From positions 14,430,157-14,494,156 of the forward strand of contig OU015566.1 in assembly GCA_907165135.1 (NCBI GenBank): a DNA stretch of 64,000 nt, in the 5' to 3' direction. This document shows positions 33,264 through 43,424 of this stretch, piece after piece. The stretch comes from Oikopleura dioica. Its lineage: Eukaryota > Chordata > Appendicularia > Copelata > Oikopleuridae. The first letter of the stretch is position 1. The number at the start of each line of letters is the position of its first letter. The notes below the pieces were generated by a model that worked only from the letters and a program-made list of their open reading frames with translations, did no database searches and was not told the DNA's origin. Both the position numbers and the translations under genes were made by a program.

Positions 33264-36200
33264 ATGACGGACAAGACGCGAATTTTCAAGAAGGTGCGCG
33301 AAAATTGGCAGAAAGATCGTAAAATGGTGTTATGGGATGATCGACTAAGTATTTGGATGAGCACCAAGGGAACGGACCTCACCCGCGCCAGGAAGATTTC
33401 TGTTGAAGACATCGAAGAAGTCAGCTTAGGTAAGAAAAATGACCTTTCTTTCTTTTTCAGATGATTTGTTAAGGGACTCACAGCGATATAGTCTGGGAAA
33501 AGGCGAAGAAAAAGATCGCCTTCCAAAGCGATCAGGCCTTCACGATCAGTTTCAAACTTGCGACTCGAATGGCGCCGCTGTACTTGATCGCCGAGGACAG
33601 CCAAACCGCGAGGGCTTGGGTCGAGGGACTCAGCCGCATTCGAGATCGAGTGTCGCGGATGACCAGCCGCCAAAGACACACTTGGTGGCTCTGGGAAAAG
33701 TTCAAGGCTGCGGACAAGGATGGAAACGGAACGCTGACCAAATCTGAGGTCAAGAGCTTTTTCAACAGCATCAACCTCAGGAATCGAGTTTTCAAAAAGC
33801 AAGGATAGTAGATTTTCCCTCTTATCTGTTTTCTTTCTTAAAAAACTCGGAAAAAAGCATGAACCCAGCAAACTTCGAAAAACTCTTCAAAAAATACGAC
33901 GACAACAAATCGAACAGTCTCTCTTGGGGCAACGTCAAGGAGCTCTACGAAGAGCTCTTGATCCCGAACGAAGTCCGAAATCTCTACTACCAGATCGCCG
34001 GCGAAGACGAAACGCTCCAACTCTGCGAGTTCCGCGAGTTTTTGGAGAAATACCAATTCCACAAAAATTTGACGGATGAAAAACTCAAGGAAATGGTCCG
34101 CGTTTTTGAACCGACAGGTACTCTTTGATTGTTACTGTAGCTCCAGTATCGATTCTAGCGACGGAGAGTAATCTTGAAGATCCAAACTTTGAAATCGGCC
34201 TTTACGGATTCGCCATGTACATTCGCTCGGCAAAAGTGATCGACGATTCTTCCTACGAAAAGATGCAGGACATGAGCCGACCGATGACGGACTACTGGAT
34301 CGCTTCCAGCCACAACACGTACCTGTTGGACGACCAGCTGACAGGGCCGAGCAGCACAGAAGCGTACAAAAGTGCCCTGTTAAAAGGTTGCCGCTGCGTC
34401 GAACTTGACTGCTGGGACGGAGCTAATGGAGAGCCGATTATTTACCACGGCTGGACCAGGACTTCCAAAATCAGCTTCAAGGTAAACTCTCAACCTTTTT
34501 TTCAACTCTTTATCTTTTCTCAGGACGTGATCACAACTGTCCGCCAATACGCCTTCAAAAAATCGGACTATCCAGTCTGCCTCTCGCTCGAAAACCACTG
34601 CCACATTCCCCAGCAGCAAAAGATGGCCAAATACATGGTCGAAATCCTCGGAGACCTTCTGCTTCGAGCTCCAGTTGACCCTGATGAAGATTGTCTTCCA
34701 TCTCCAGAAGCGATGAAGGGAAAAATCTGGATCAAGGGAAAGAAATTGAAGGAAGCAGCGGGAGATTCGAAGAAGAACAAGGCGGAGAACGACGATTTCG
34801 TCGTCGACGATGAAGTTTCAGAAGAAGACGAAGGAGAGGGATACGCACAGGGGAAGGATCGAGACAGCCCAGTTGGGAATGGAAGTATTCCGGCAGCAGA
34901 AGAAGCTGGAAACCAAAAGAAACAGAAAAAGACCGTAAGTTTTAAGCTTAGGCCCGACCTGTTGCTTTTTTTATAATTTTCGAATCAACAAAAGTCATTC
35001 CCCGAATGATTCAAAACACTAACTAAAGTACAGTGGTACTTCAGAAGAAAAGCCATCCGCGTTGGGATTTTACAAAGCTTTGGCTTTCGTAAAAACCGTA
35101 AAAATCGGCGAAAACACTCTTCTTCCCGAAGAGTGAGCTTAAAAAGCTCCAAGGTTAAAAATATTTGCTCTTCTTGCACTTTGAATTTGTCTCACTTTTT
35201 TCTGAACTAACAAAGGAAGCACAAATCGATAATTACACAAAGAGAGTTTTTTTTTTGAACTTTGCTTTTTTCGAACGTCACTGTTTGTTTTTTCCTTGAG
35301 GAATGTTTTGGGGAAGAATCACTTATTAACCGCAAGAAAAGTAAACTTTGATTTAGTTCAAGGACCAGGTTAGAAAGACGAGTTTGTTGCTTCTCGCCAC
35401 TAGTAAATCCATTACCGCCCCTGTAAGAAGCATTTTTAACATTTATATCTCGGCTCTAGGATCAGACACTTTTCAGTCGACTTCGACAGACGAGGAAATC
35501 TCTTCCTTGTTTTCTTCGCCCGAATTGCGACCTTCTTCAAAAACGAGTAGCTTTCGCTTCCGAAGCTCTCGTTTTCAGGGGCGCTCGCGAAAAGCGGTAC
35601 TTTTTATTTTGTAAATGTCGTTTATTAACAGTGCCGTTTTCTTGTTTTTTCAATATTGCGCGCGTTCGTGTTTGTGTGTGTTTTTGGTTTCTATCTGTTT
35701 TTGGATTTTCCCGGAACTAATTTTTTTGTAGAAAAAGATCAAGCTGCATAAAGATCTGTCCGACTTGGTGATCTACACTCAATCCCGTCATTTAAAAGAC
35801 TTCGACGATGCGCAGCAAAACTCGGACTACCGCCACATCAGTTCCATCGACGACAAAGTCTGCTCTTCCTATGCAAAGAACCAATCAGTAAGCCACTTTT
35901 CCACTCTTTTTCTCCAGCCCTACTCCTCTAGAAAGCACTTCTGAACCACACTTCCCGACAGCTGATCCGAATTTACCCCAACAAAAGAAAATAGACTCTT
36001 CAAATTACAATCCGATCCCTGTCTGGGCTTACGGATGCCAAATCGGTAAGCGTTCTCTTCCTTGATTCCCAATTAGGGCTACTCTAGTGGCGCTGAACTA
36101 CCAAACTGCCTGTGAAGAAATGCTGATCAACCAAGCTCGCTTCAAACAAAACCAGGGCGCCGGCTATGTCCTCAAACCCGAATTTTTGCGAGAAGATGCT

Positions 36201-36779
36201 CTCCGCAACAATAATTTTGACATCAATGATACCTCAACTTTCCCCCGCTCCCAGCCCTTTTCATACAAAATCAAGGTCGTTTATTCTAACAAATTCCCTA
36301 AAAATCCGTCTTCAAGATCATCTCAGGCTGCCAGTTGCCAAAGCCGAAGCAGTCCAACAAAGGAGAAGTGGTCGACCCTTACGTTAAAATCCGCGTCGTT
36401 GGTCCTCCAGTCGACGATAATCCGAAGAACTCAAGGACGACCAAATTCATCGACAACAACGGCTTCAGGTAAAGAGCTTCCTAATTGCCCCTTTTCAGTC
36501 ATCTTTTCAGTCCTTGTTGGAATGAAGAATTCACCTTGACGACTTGGTTCCCTGAACTGTCGATGCTTGAAATTCTGGTCTACGACAAAGACGTCGGAAC
36601 AAAAGTAAGCAATCCCTAGAAATTTCCCTCAATCATCGTTTCAGGACGACAAACTGGCAAATTCGTACCTTCCAATGGACAGCATCGTCCCCGGCTACCG
36701 ACAAATCCCGCTTTTCGACAAAGAAGGCGGCAGTCTCTACCCAGCCACTCTTTTCTTCCACATTGAAATAAGCGAGTAA
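33264..36779 (+). CDS. phosphoinositide phospholipase C, delta type (one frameshift)
   Basis: Eleven exons: 33264-33429, 33474-33780, 33858-34117, 34159-34481, 34524-34934, 35732-35887, 35932-36045, 36088-36275, 36317-36468, 36511-36604, 36645-36779; about 768 residues. Domains in order: PH-like (about 1-110), EF hands ([16 protein letters not shown]; then [12 protein letters not shown]), X box ([42 protein letters not shown]) with the catalytic His pair and Ca-binding acidic residues present, an acidic linker, Y box ([24 protein letters not shown]) and C2 ([21 protein letters not shown]). It hydrolyses PIP2 to IP3 and diacylglycerol at the membrane. Intron 2 (33781-33857) only joins in frame as GA-AG. 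Exon 7 needs one extra A in the run at 35987-35990 to avoid a TAG; this is a decaying allele or a sequencing error. The X-Y linker holds the only long intron (797 bases). Confidence 0.9.
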
Positions 36780-37113
36780 AAAACACGCCGCCACCTTCAT
36801 CTTCACCTTCAACTCGACCACTCCTCAAACAAAGAAATTAATTTAAAAACGACCTTGGTGCTTCCTGATCCTCACTTCTTTTTTTCGAAACTGTTCACTG
36901 CATTCACGAGCCTTAATAAAATAAATTCTATTATCTAAAATCTCCTCGCAAAAAATATTCCCTTTTTCTGTGAATTAAAAGTGGACTAGGGGACGCGGAA
37001 GGTGAGTAGGGCATATATAGGCCGAGATTGAAAAAGATGATGCTCAGTTAGGCTTTATTGTCCATTTATGCAATCGAACTAATTGTTGAATAAAGACTTT
37101 CTTGCAACATCTT
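36780..37113. other. intergenic
   Basis: Downstream flank of PLC with AATAAA near 36918, then the truncated 5' edge of the kelch-like pseudogene. No other feature seen. Confidence 0.4.
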
Positions 37114-37326
37114 AGCAATGATGGATCAAAAATTATTGATGCAAATTTGCCAGCACCTGGAGATGCTCACAGTGCTATCGGAGGACATGTTCCGACTTAT
37201 GAGGGAAATCCGATTCTCATTGCTGGATATGATCATTTCAATAAGAGATACACCAGATCTGTCGAGCAATACAGGTTTGTACTTTCATACTTCTTGACGA
37301 AAACGATGATTTATAGTGAGAATGAT

Positions 37327-38793
37327 GGCAGCAACCGTTTTGCCCGTTTTGCCGTTCTGCACCAATGCCGTTTCGCCCCGAATGCCGTTCTGCCCGTTCA
37401 GGGCGAAACGGAAAAATGGGCAGAACGAATTTTCGGGCGAAACGTCATTTTCGAGGCGAAATTTAGGAAATTATTTTGAATTTGATGATGAAGGCGAAGA
37501 TTCGGTTGGCCCAGTCCCCGCCGAGTGAGAACGTGCAGGATTTGTCGAGCCGAGTGAAGGAGATGTAAGGGACCACGCCGCCGGTGTTAACTCCTGCAGA
37601 GGCTGCCCCTTGGTCCAAGTTTGAGAAAGTCTCGGTGTGAATCCTTGAGTAAACATAAACTGGGGGCATCCTGAGCCGGGAATTTTGATCAACCACGGCC
37701 CAGATGATCCTCAAAACTGAAGATATGGAAGACAAAAAAATAGAATTTTAATTCTCCGCTATCGTTAAAGTCTTTTGATGATAGACTTTTGAAATAAATC
37801 ACTTCCAATTATTATCAGCTGCTTGAATCAAAGTAACTTTCTTAATTACTTCCGGTTTGGGAGTAGGGGGAAAGGGAGAATCTACCTGCACATTTGGTTG
37901 CGCAACTCAAAGAGGCCGTTGCTGGAGGACCGTTGGAAGATAAGTCTATCAAGAAAAGCATTCGAGAGAAAATGGCCCGAGTTTCGTTACTTTTTGAAGT
38001 TACTTTTTCAAAGTAACTTCACTTCAAAGTTAAAGTGAAGTGATTCGGAACTCTGGCCCGAAGATGAACATCACCAGCATCAAAAATTCCTGAGGAAGCA
38101 AGATCGATTCCTATCTACCATCACAATCCTGCCGTCAGTTTCTTTAATCCCGATTCAACTTAAGTGGTCAACGAACGATTTCTTCAAGCTGAATTTACGA
38201 ACAAGAGGGGCATGTTGGTCAAGATCTGGATATTCAAGAACGAGATTCATCTTGCATTTTTGACATTAAAAAAAATTACGACTTCATAATCGTGATCAGC
38301 AGTCAATTTTACCCTAGTTGGTAATTTTTCAGAAAATTCCATTTTTGCTGTCTTCCACATCTTCATTTTTGAAGATCATCAAGGCTGAGCTTGATCATGA
38401 TCTCTGGCTCAAGATGCCCCCAGTTTATGTTTACTCAAGGAATCACACCGAGACTTGCTCCAACTTGGGCCCAGTCTCTGCAGGAGCTCACACCGGCGGC
38501 GTGGTCCCTTGCATTTCCTTCACTCGGCTTGACACCTCCTGCATGTTCAAACTCGGCGGGGGTTTGGCTAACCGAACCTAAATTGATGATCGTACAGGAG
38601 AAAAGATTTGTATTTTTAAAATGAAGCTTTACTTTTTAACTTTTTCATTTTCCAAAATGCCGTTTTGCCCAATGCCGTTTTGCCCCGAATGCCGTTCTGC
38701 CCATTTTTCCGTTTCGCCCTGAACGGGCAGAACGGCATTCGGGGCGAAACGGCATTGGTGCAGAACGGCAAAACGGGCAAAACGGCTGCTGCC
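37327..38793. mobile_element. foldback-type transposon 3 (1467 bp, 9-bp target duplication)
   Basis: Perfect 9-base direct repeats GAGAATGAT flank it at 37318-37326 and 38794-38802. The termini are GGCAGCAACCGTTTTGCC and its near-inverse ...GGCTGCTGCC; about 100 terminal bases consist of repeated TGCCGTTTTGCCC-type units that also pair within each arm. Farther in, both arms carry an inverted copy of one coding-like segment (minus 37735-37463; plus 38318-38581; MPPVYVYSR, TGGVVP.ISFTRLD), so the inverted repeats span roughly 450 bases. There is no transposase. The shared segment may be a captured host gene piece. A solo terminal piece lies at 40600-40622. Confidence 0.88.
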
Positions 38794-38967
38794 GAGAATG
38801 ATGGCTGGATCAACGACTACAGGATTCTTTTTCCAGAGTCGTATATTGAAAGTTACTCTTCTGTTTGGGGCGATTTTGGCGTCGTCATCTTTCCAGGAGA
38901 CTCTCAGTATGTTTATCTGTTCAAAGTTTGATAAAAACACTGTTTCTTCATAGGACAGTTCAATATA

Positions 38968-39734
38968 CAGTGGGTATGGTCAATTTAGCAGCGGGCAAAT
39001 TAGCAGATTTTGCTCAAAATCGAAAAAATTTTAAAAATCGTTATTTTCCCCGAAAAAGTTACACTGGTCCATATTTTTCTTGAGTCGGCAACTTGCCAAT
39101 GACAAGTAAAATGGCAAGTTTGGCAAGGCAAGTACTTGCCTTGCCTTGTCTTGCCAAGGGAATTATCCTGGCAAGCTAATGGCAAGTTAATGGCTAGGTC
39201 TTTTTCCCTTGATTTTTATGAAGAGTTCATGCTCAAAAATCATTTTCTAAAGTAAAACAAGTCATTTTCACAGAGAATGAGGAACAAAACAGTCGGTCAG
39301 TTTTTGAAAAACTACTCAAAGACCCATCGGGCCGGACCTGAAACTCCGCTCGTGTTAGTATCTAGCAAATTTCTTGAAATTATCTTGCCAGAACTAGCCA
39401 TTTCTATAACTTTCCATGGCAAGTAACTTGTCTTGCCATCAGTACGTGACAGCAAAGGAATGATTTTGATGGATAGAGTTTTGATAGGCCGGTAAGCCAA
39501 ATGTAGCAATCTTATTGGCTCCGAGTAATGGGTTCCTTTGGTGTACGTTACTATATTATTCACTCATTTGGTGTCTCGTCTTATCATAATTGTTCTTTTT
39601 CTTTGTTAATACCAAATTTAATGATTTGAAAATTCTGGTCTCGAAGTTCGGAATTTTTTTGGAAAATGGTCAATTTAGCATATTTTGTCGAAATCTGCCA
39701 AAAAAACTACCTGCTAATTTGACCATACCTACTG
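38968..39734. mobile_element. non-autonomous Tc1/mariner-type element (TA target)
   Basis: Termini CAGTGGGTATGGTCAATTTA and inverse ...AAATTTGACCATACCTACTG, bordered by TA (or TATA) on both sides (38966-38967 and 39735-39736). The interior has a perfect 24-base palindrome at 39122-39145 made of CTTGCC repeats. No transposase frame. CAGT ends plus a TA duplication fit Tc1/mariner. It is inserted in an exon of the kelch-like gene. Confidence 0.75.
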
Positions 39735-40215
39735 TATATGGCGACTGTACAATTATGAATGGACCCAAATTGGAACTCCTCAATGGTTTGATGAATGAAG
39801 CTTTTCTTTTTTTTAGAAATTTTTAAGGACCCCGCGAAGATATTATGCGAGAGCCCTGCTTTTCCCAAATAATGAGGTCAAATGCATTTTCTTTCTAAAT
39901 AACTAAATCTGTTGAAGGTAATGGTCGTCGGTGGCGACTGATATCGCAAATTCACGAAATTCACCTTCAACGACGATTTCACTTCGATCGAAGGAGAAGA
40001 CCTCGACCATTTACCAGAGACTGACGACTACGATGATCCTTTTGCTATTCTAGTGCCTGACGGCTTCTGTACACTTTAAACTAGAAAATCGAACGAGAGA
40101 AAAATAATGTTTGTTTTACGAGAATTTTATTGACGAACAGAAAGGCCGACTTGAGCAGCTTTTTTAAAAATGTCTTCCGAAGTCTCATCAAGAAAAAAAA
40201 CAAATCATCTTTTTG

Positions 40216-40545
40216 TTACATAGAAAAGCTCTTACAGTCCTCATTGTCTTTTTTTTTGCGCTGGGATTTCTCAGCAACAGTTTCTTTCTCAGGCTCTTCT
40301 TCTGTAACCGGAGCCAAGGTCTGTTTTGGAAGATGCTCATGCTCGGGCTTTTCTTCTTCGGGCATTGAAATGTCTTCCTAGACGAACTCAGGAGTTAGAA
40401 TTGTTCAATCACTGTATTCCTCCAATAAGAGTAGCTAACCGTTTTCCTTTGCTTTGGAAGATTCGCCGTCAAGAAGAGCAATGAGCTTCTCAATATTCTC
40501 GTTGATTTTTAGCACTCTTGTTTCTATCCTATCAGCCCGTCGTTT
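40216..40545 (-). pseudogene. C-terminal fragment of a charged coiled-coil protein
   Basis: Minus-strand exon (about 40545-40443) encodes EKRRADRIETRVLKINENIE then KLIALLDGESSKAKEN. A GTTAGC...GGAAG intron joins in frame to DISMPEEEKPEHEHLPKQTL and EEEPEKETVAEKSQRKKKDN ending CKSFSM and TAA at 40216-40218, with AATAAA near 40126. Upstream, coding is cut off at the transposon end at 40600-40622. The coding signal is clear but the family is not recognised. It converges tail-to-tail with the kelch-like gene. Confidence 0.45.
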
Positions 40546-40599
40546 CTCTCAAATTTTGGAGCAGGCTTTGTTCTACTTAATTCAGAGAGTTTTTTTGGA

Positions 40600-40622
40600 A
40601 AAACGGGCAAAACGGTTGCTGC
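40600..40622. mobile_element. solo end of foldback transposon 3
   Basis: AACGGGCAAAACGGTTGCTGCC-type sequence at 40600-40622 matches the terminal bases of the element at 37327-38793. No partner end or target duplication is found nearby, so it is a deletion remnant. It separates the minus-strand fragment (40216-40545) from the choline-kinase-like fragment. Confidence 0.6.
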
Positions 40623-41399
40623 CATGTCGGAAACTCAAGAATCTGAAATTCTGAAAGACCAGATTTTAAACTCAAGCCAAAAAATGAAACCCAACCTGCC
40701 CTCTTGCTGCTCTACGGAGACTCAATCGACAAAAAAGACGAACTCCGACCTAACGACATCGACGTCTATTGGGCTGCTACCACGTCTGGCCCTGGAACAC
40801 GAGAGTGATCAGATCGCACTACGAAACGGCTACTGATCCCACAAAGGTTTGATCAAAATTCATTTTCTTCTATGATTTCAAAAAGGAATGGGTCGAGGAG
40901 CGAATCCGGCAGTTTCCAGTTCAGGGCGAATTCCTCAACATCAGTTCAGCCGATGGCCTGTTCGACTTCATATTTGATGTCCAGTAGGGCAAAATCTCTC
41001 CCACCGTTTGGTGCCACAACGTTCCAGCGGGAACCTGTGAAGGAAAGACTGCTGCTGGTTGACTACGACAACTCAGAATTCGGCACTAGAGCTTTTGACC
41101 TCGCCTACTACATCATTCACTTCTACGAGAAATTCAACAAAGATATTAACAAAGACTCCTTGAACATGTACTTGCATGAGTACAACAGAATCAGCGAAGT
41201 CCGCCAATTTTCAATCGAAGGTACTTTAACCTAAGCAGTGCAAGGTCTCAAATTCCTCCTAGAGCTGGAGCAAGAAATGAGCTGCGTCTGGCCATATCTT
41301 TTCATGGAGCAATCCGTGTTCTACCGCTCAATCGGCGTCGACGAGGACTTCTGCAACTTCCTGTTCAACTTAATGCGAGAAATAAAGTCTAAGATTTGA
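40623..41399 (+). pseudogene. choline/ethanolamine kinase-like fragment, broken
   Basis: Segments in different frames match the family in order: ALLLLYGDSIDKKDEL (like LLRIYGE), PTVWCHNVPAGTCEGKTAAG (like SPVVFCHND...GN, with the catalytic Asp lost), LLLVDYDNSEFGTRAFDLAYY (like [20 protein letters not shown], the Mg-binding IDFEY motif) and a C-terminal helical part ending NFLFNLMREIKSKI. Frame changes and stops lie at about 40830, 40988 and 41060. The family makes phosphocholine or phosphoethanolamine for membrane lipids. The fragment cannot encode a working kinase. Confidence 0.45.
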
Positions 41400-41520
41400 A
41401 AACTTCGTTTATTAGTAATTAAGAAGGAGAGAATTCTATGAATATTTCTTTCAGAACTGCTTTCACTAGAATTTGAATAAACTCCAATTTTATAGATCGC
41501 AAAAATATCAGAAAATGCAA

Positions 41521-41740
41521 TTTGAAAATGAATTTTTCTAAGAAAGTTTGCGAACTGGCCTCTCGCTTCCGGAAAATATCAATCCTTTGTGCTCCTGGCG
41601 AGGCAAATTCCCGCTGGAAGTCCTATCAGCAAACACGCTCCGCATTTTCGCACCGATTGCTTGATCATCTGCTCGATTTCCTGGTCGGTGGAAATGTGCA
41701 CAGGCAGCGCGGGTCCGTCGTCTTGACTGGTGCAGCCGGC
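41521..41740 (-). pseudogene. possible pseudouridine-5'-phosphate glycosidase fragment
   Basis: One minus-strand frame reads AGCTSQDDGPALPVHISTDQ then EIEQMIKQSVRKCGACLLIG and LPAGICLARSTKD-stop. The layout recalls the SGCKAPFRLDSPEEIARLI...GLLVGVPIPEE part of PsiMP glycosidases. The match is by memory and short. Two other frames are also open here, so the call is weak. Confidence 0.25.
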
Positions 41741-42034
41741 GTTGGCGCTGAATTGGCGCGGCGGCCAATCAGCGCCCGCGCTGCCAACTTTCCCACGCGC
41801 CGCGTCGAGTTTTCTTTTTTTTTTCGAAAACGGCGAAAATCGCCGCTTTTTGTTTTTTTTTGAATAAAAGGGCTGAAAATCAGCCCTAGAATTTATGAAG
41901 AAGGAAGAAGAAGATTTTATTAAAATTTTTTATGAAAAAAAAAGAGATTTTAGGAAGAAAATTGAAGAAGAAGAAGAAAAAGAGATAAAGAGAAGAAAGG
42001 AGAAGAAAAAGGAAGAAAAAAGGTAGGAGAAAAA

Positions 42035-42257
42035 CCTGTGTAAAAAACCTGAGTCAGGGCTCAGGAAAAGCAAAGAAGAAAAGCCGCTTAGCGGCTTTTT
42101 TAGAAAACGAAGCCGAAATCGGCTTCGTTGGAAAAAATAACTTCGTTTCGTTTTAAAATTCTTCAGAAGCCGATTTCGGCTTCTTTTACTGAAAAAGCTG
42201 CTAAGCAGCTTTTATTTTTCACTATTCCTGAGCCCTGACTCAGGTTTTCTACACAGG
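42035..42257. mobile_element. CCTGTGTA/CTGAGTCAGG MITE, copy 2
   Basis: Left end CCTGTGTAAAAAACCTGAGT and right end ...ACTCAGGTTTTCTACACAGG pair over about 35 bases (including GGGCTCAGGAA / TTCCTGAGCCC). The interior is made of AAGCCGC-type palindromes, probably nested. No coding capacity. No clear target duplication. Confidence 0.7.
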
Positions 42258-42315
42258 TTCTTTTAAAATTGGGGGGGAAAGATTTGGGAGAAAAAAAGAG
42301 CTATTGAAAGCTCTG

Positions 42316-42597
42316 TTAGGACCCTGACTCAGGCTTTCTTTAAAAGAGAAAGCCAATTTCTTGTAGCTGAGAATCCCTTTTTTTTTCGCCGGAAGTAAAA
42401 AAACAGGGTAGCTCAGTGGCCAGAGCGCGGATTAATTTCCGGGACGTGGGTTCGAATCCTACTCCTGCACTTCTGGCGCGAAAAAAAGGATTTTCAGCCG
42501 CTAGAAATCGGCTTTTTCTTCTAAAAAACGAAGCCGTTAAGCGGCCTCTCTTAATTTTAAGGCTAAAAAAGGGGGAAATCTGAGTCAGGGTCCTGAG
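42316..42597. mobile_element. small TIR element carrying a tRNA-like sequence
   Basis: TTAGGACCCTGACTCAGG (about 42316-42333) is matched in inverse by CTGAGTCAGGGTCCTGA (about 42580-42597). Between them lies the tRNA-like sequence at 42402-42470. The inverted ends share the CTGAGTCAGG core with the CCTGTGTA MITE family. Confidence 0.5.
42402..42470 (+). tRNA. tRNA-like / tRNA-derived sequence (probably pseudo or SINE head)
   Basis: A perfect A box (TAGCTCAGTGGCC at 42409) and B box (GGTTCGAATCC, 42449-42459) of RNA polymerase III are present. The D stem GCTC/GAGC and T stem GTGGG/CCTAC form; the acceptor stem pairs 5 of 7 (AACAGGG with TCCTGCA). The anticodon arm is defective (CGGA...TCCG with a loop of the wrong size), so the anticodon cannot be assigned. 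More likely a tRNA pseudogene or SINE head than a working tRNA. Confidence 0.45.
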
Positions 42598-42779
42598 AGA
42601 GGTCATTTTCGGAGAGCTCGAATGCCTGATTCAGGTTTTTTAATGAAAAAAAGGGCTGAGAAGCCGATATTCTCCAGAAAACTGAGTAGAAAACCGGAGT
42701 CAGGTTTCAAAAGAGCTAAAATGAAAAGTCCCAATGCTTTTATTTCGAAAACGAAGCCGCAAGCGGCTTTTACAAGCGA

Positions 42780-43424
42780 TAAAAATGGCTCAGATCAATT
42801 CATTCATCTTCCGAACCCACCAAAGAAAGGAGCAGCTAAGAAAGAAGACCCAAAAGAAAGAAGAAGCGCCAAAGAAAAAGGACAAGCCAAAGAAAGAAAA
42901 GAAGGAAAAGAAGCCTCAGCCAGCGAAAGCAGCCGAACCAGAAAAGCCAGCCGAATTTTCATCCCTAGAAAACAATTCTTTCAGCAAGAGCTTCCGATGT
43001 AAACCTCTACTCTCGATCTGCTCTTCACGGTAATTACTGCACGATTGCGATCATTCTGCGCGCCGGGTCCCGAAATACAGTCGATATTCCAAACGGCGTC
43101 GCTCACTTGGACGAGAAAATGGCCATTGGAGCGACTCTCGATTCTTTTGCTTCGAGAACGCAAGTCAGAGAGTTTTTGGAGATAATCGGCGGAATTAGCG
43201 ACTCCCAGACTGACCAAGAAGGGCAAGTAAGCCGCTACAAAGCTGCTGCCGATCCCAACGAATCTTCGGAAGACGATCTAAAGGTAAAAAACTAGAATTA
43301 CAGGCCAGAGAAGCATTATTCCTAGCTGCGGACGTGGCAAGACAAAGCAGAGGAGCTAGAACTGACAAATGAACATTTGGAGAAGAGGCTTGAGAAGATC
43401 CGACAAGCGAGAATGAAAATTTGA
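42780..43424 (+). pseudogene. M16-peptidase/UQCRC2-like fragment joined to a coiled-coil tail
   Basis: A Lys-rich leader (KKDKPKKEKKEKKPQPAKAA) ends EFSSLENNS; another frame continues NYCTIAIILRAGSRN then GVAHLDEKMAIGATLDSFAS and FLEIIGGISDS. These align with the [24 protein letters not shown]...GTTHLL...IEAVGG core of the M16 family (UQCRC2 or MPP-like), without an HxxEH zinc motif. The same frame runs to SSEDDLK and, after a short GT-AG intron, to a coiled coil (TWQDKAEELELTNEHLEKRL) ending QARMKI-stop at 43424. AATAAA at about 43445. Looks like at least two sources joined. Confidence 0.35.

Larger units (their letters stand above)
37114..40079 (+). pseudogene. kelch-like gene interrupted by two transposons
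   Basis: Host coding pieces read in order: 37114-37276 (SNDGSKIIDANLPAPGDAHS, GNPILIAGYDHFNKRYTRS), a short GT-AG intron (about 37275-37316), then END, interrupted at 37327-38793 by a foldback element, resuming GWINDYRILFPESYIESYSS ... IFPGDS (to about 38908), an intron, then QTVQY at about 38950-38967, interrupted by a Tc1-type element and resuming WRLYNYEWTQIGTPQ at 39735. Kelch-style strands (EVMVVGGD) and an acidic C-terminus (LPETDDYDDPFAILVPDG) end at 40077-40079. Both insertions lie in exons and the reading frame is exactly continuous across each when the insert and one target copy are ignored. An in-frame TGA follows VVGGD. The 5' end is missing. It was a functional gene before the insertions. 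Confidence 0.7.
41399..42779. other. repeat-rich region with MITEs, simple sequence and tRNA-like element
   Basis: After the kinase fragment the sequence holds a short minus-strand coding remnant (41521-41740), A/G-rich simple sequence (41895-42030), a CCTGTGTA MITE (42035-42257), a TIR element carrying a tRNA-like gene (42316-42597) and several GCCGC palindromes. Confidence 0.5.

Noticed and set aside
35460..35600. Ser-rich exon-like segment in the long PLC intron ([20 protein letters not shown])
   Set aside because: It has plausible borders, but its length is not a multiple of three and the flanking exons already join in frame with the expected X-Y linker.
41895..42030. Purine-rich tract that could be read as a Glu/Lys-rich coding region
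   Set aside because: Simple GAAGAA-type repeat; stops occur in all frames with no bordering exon.
42402..42470. Functional tRNA-Asn or tRNA-Ile gene
   Set aside because: The anticodon stem-loop does not fold to a 5-base stem and 7-base loop, and the acceptor stem has two mismatches; kept only as tRNA-like.
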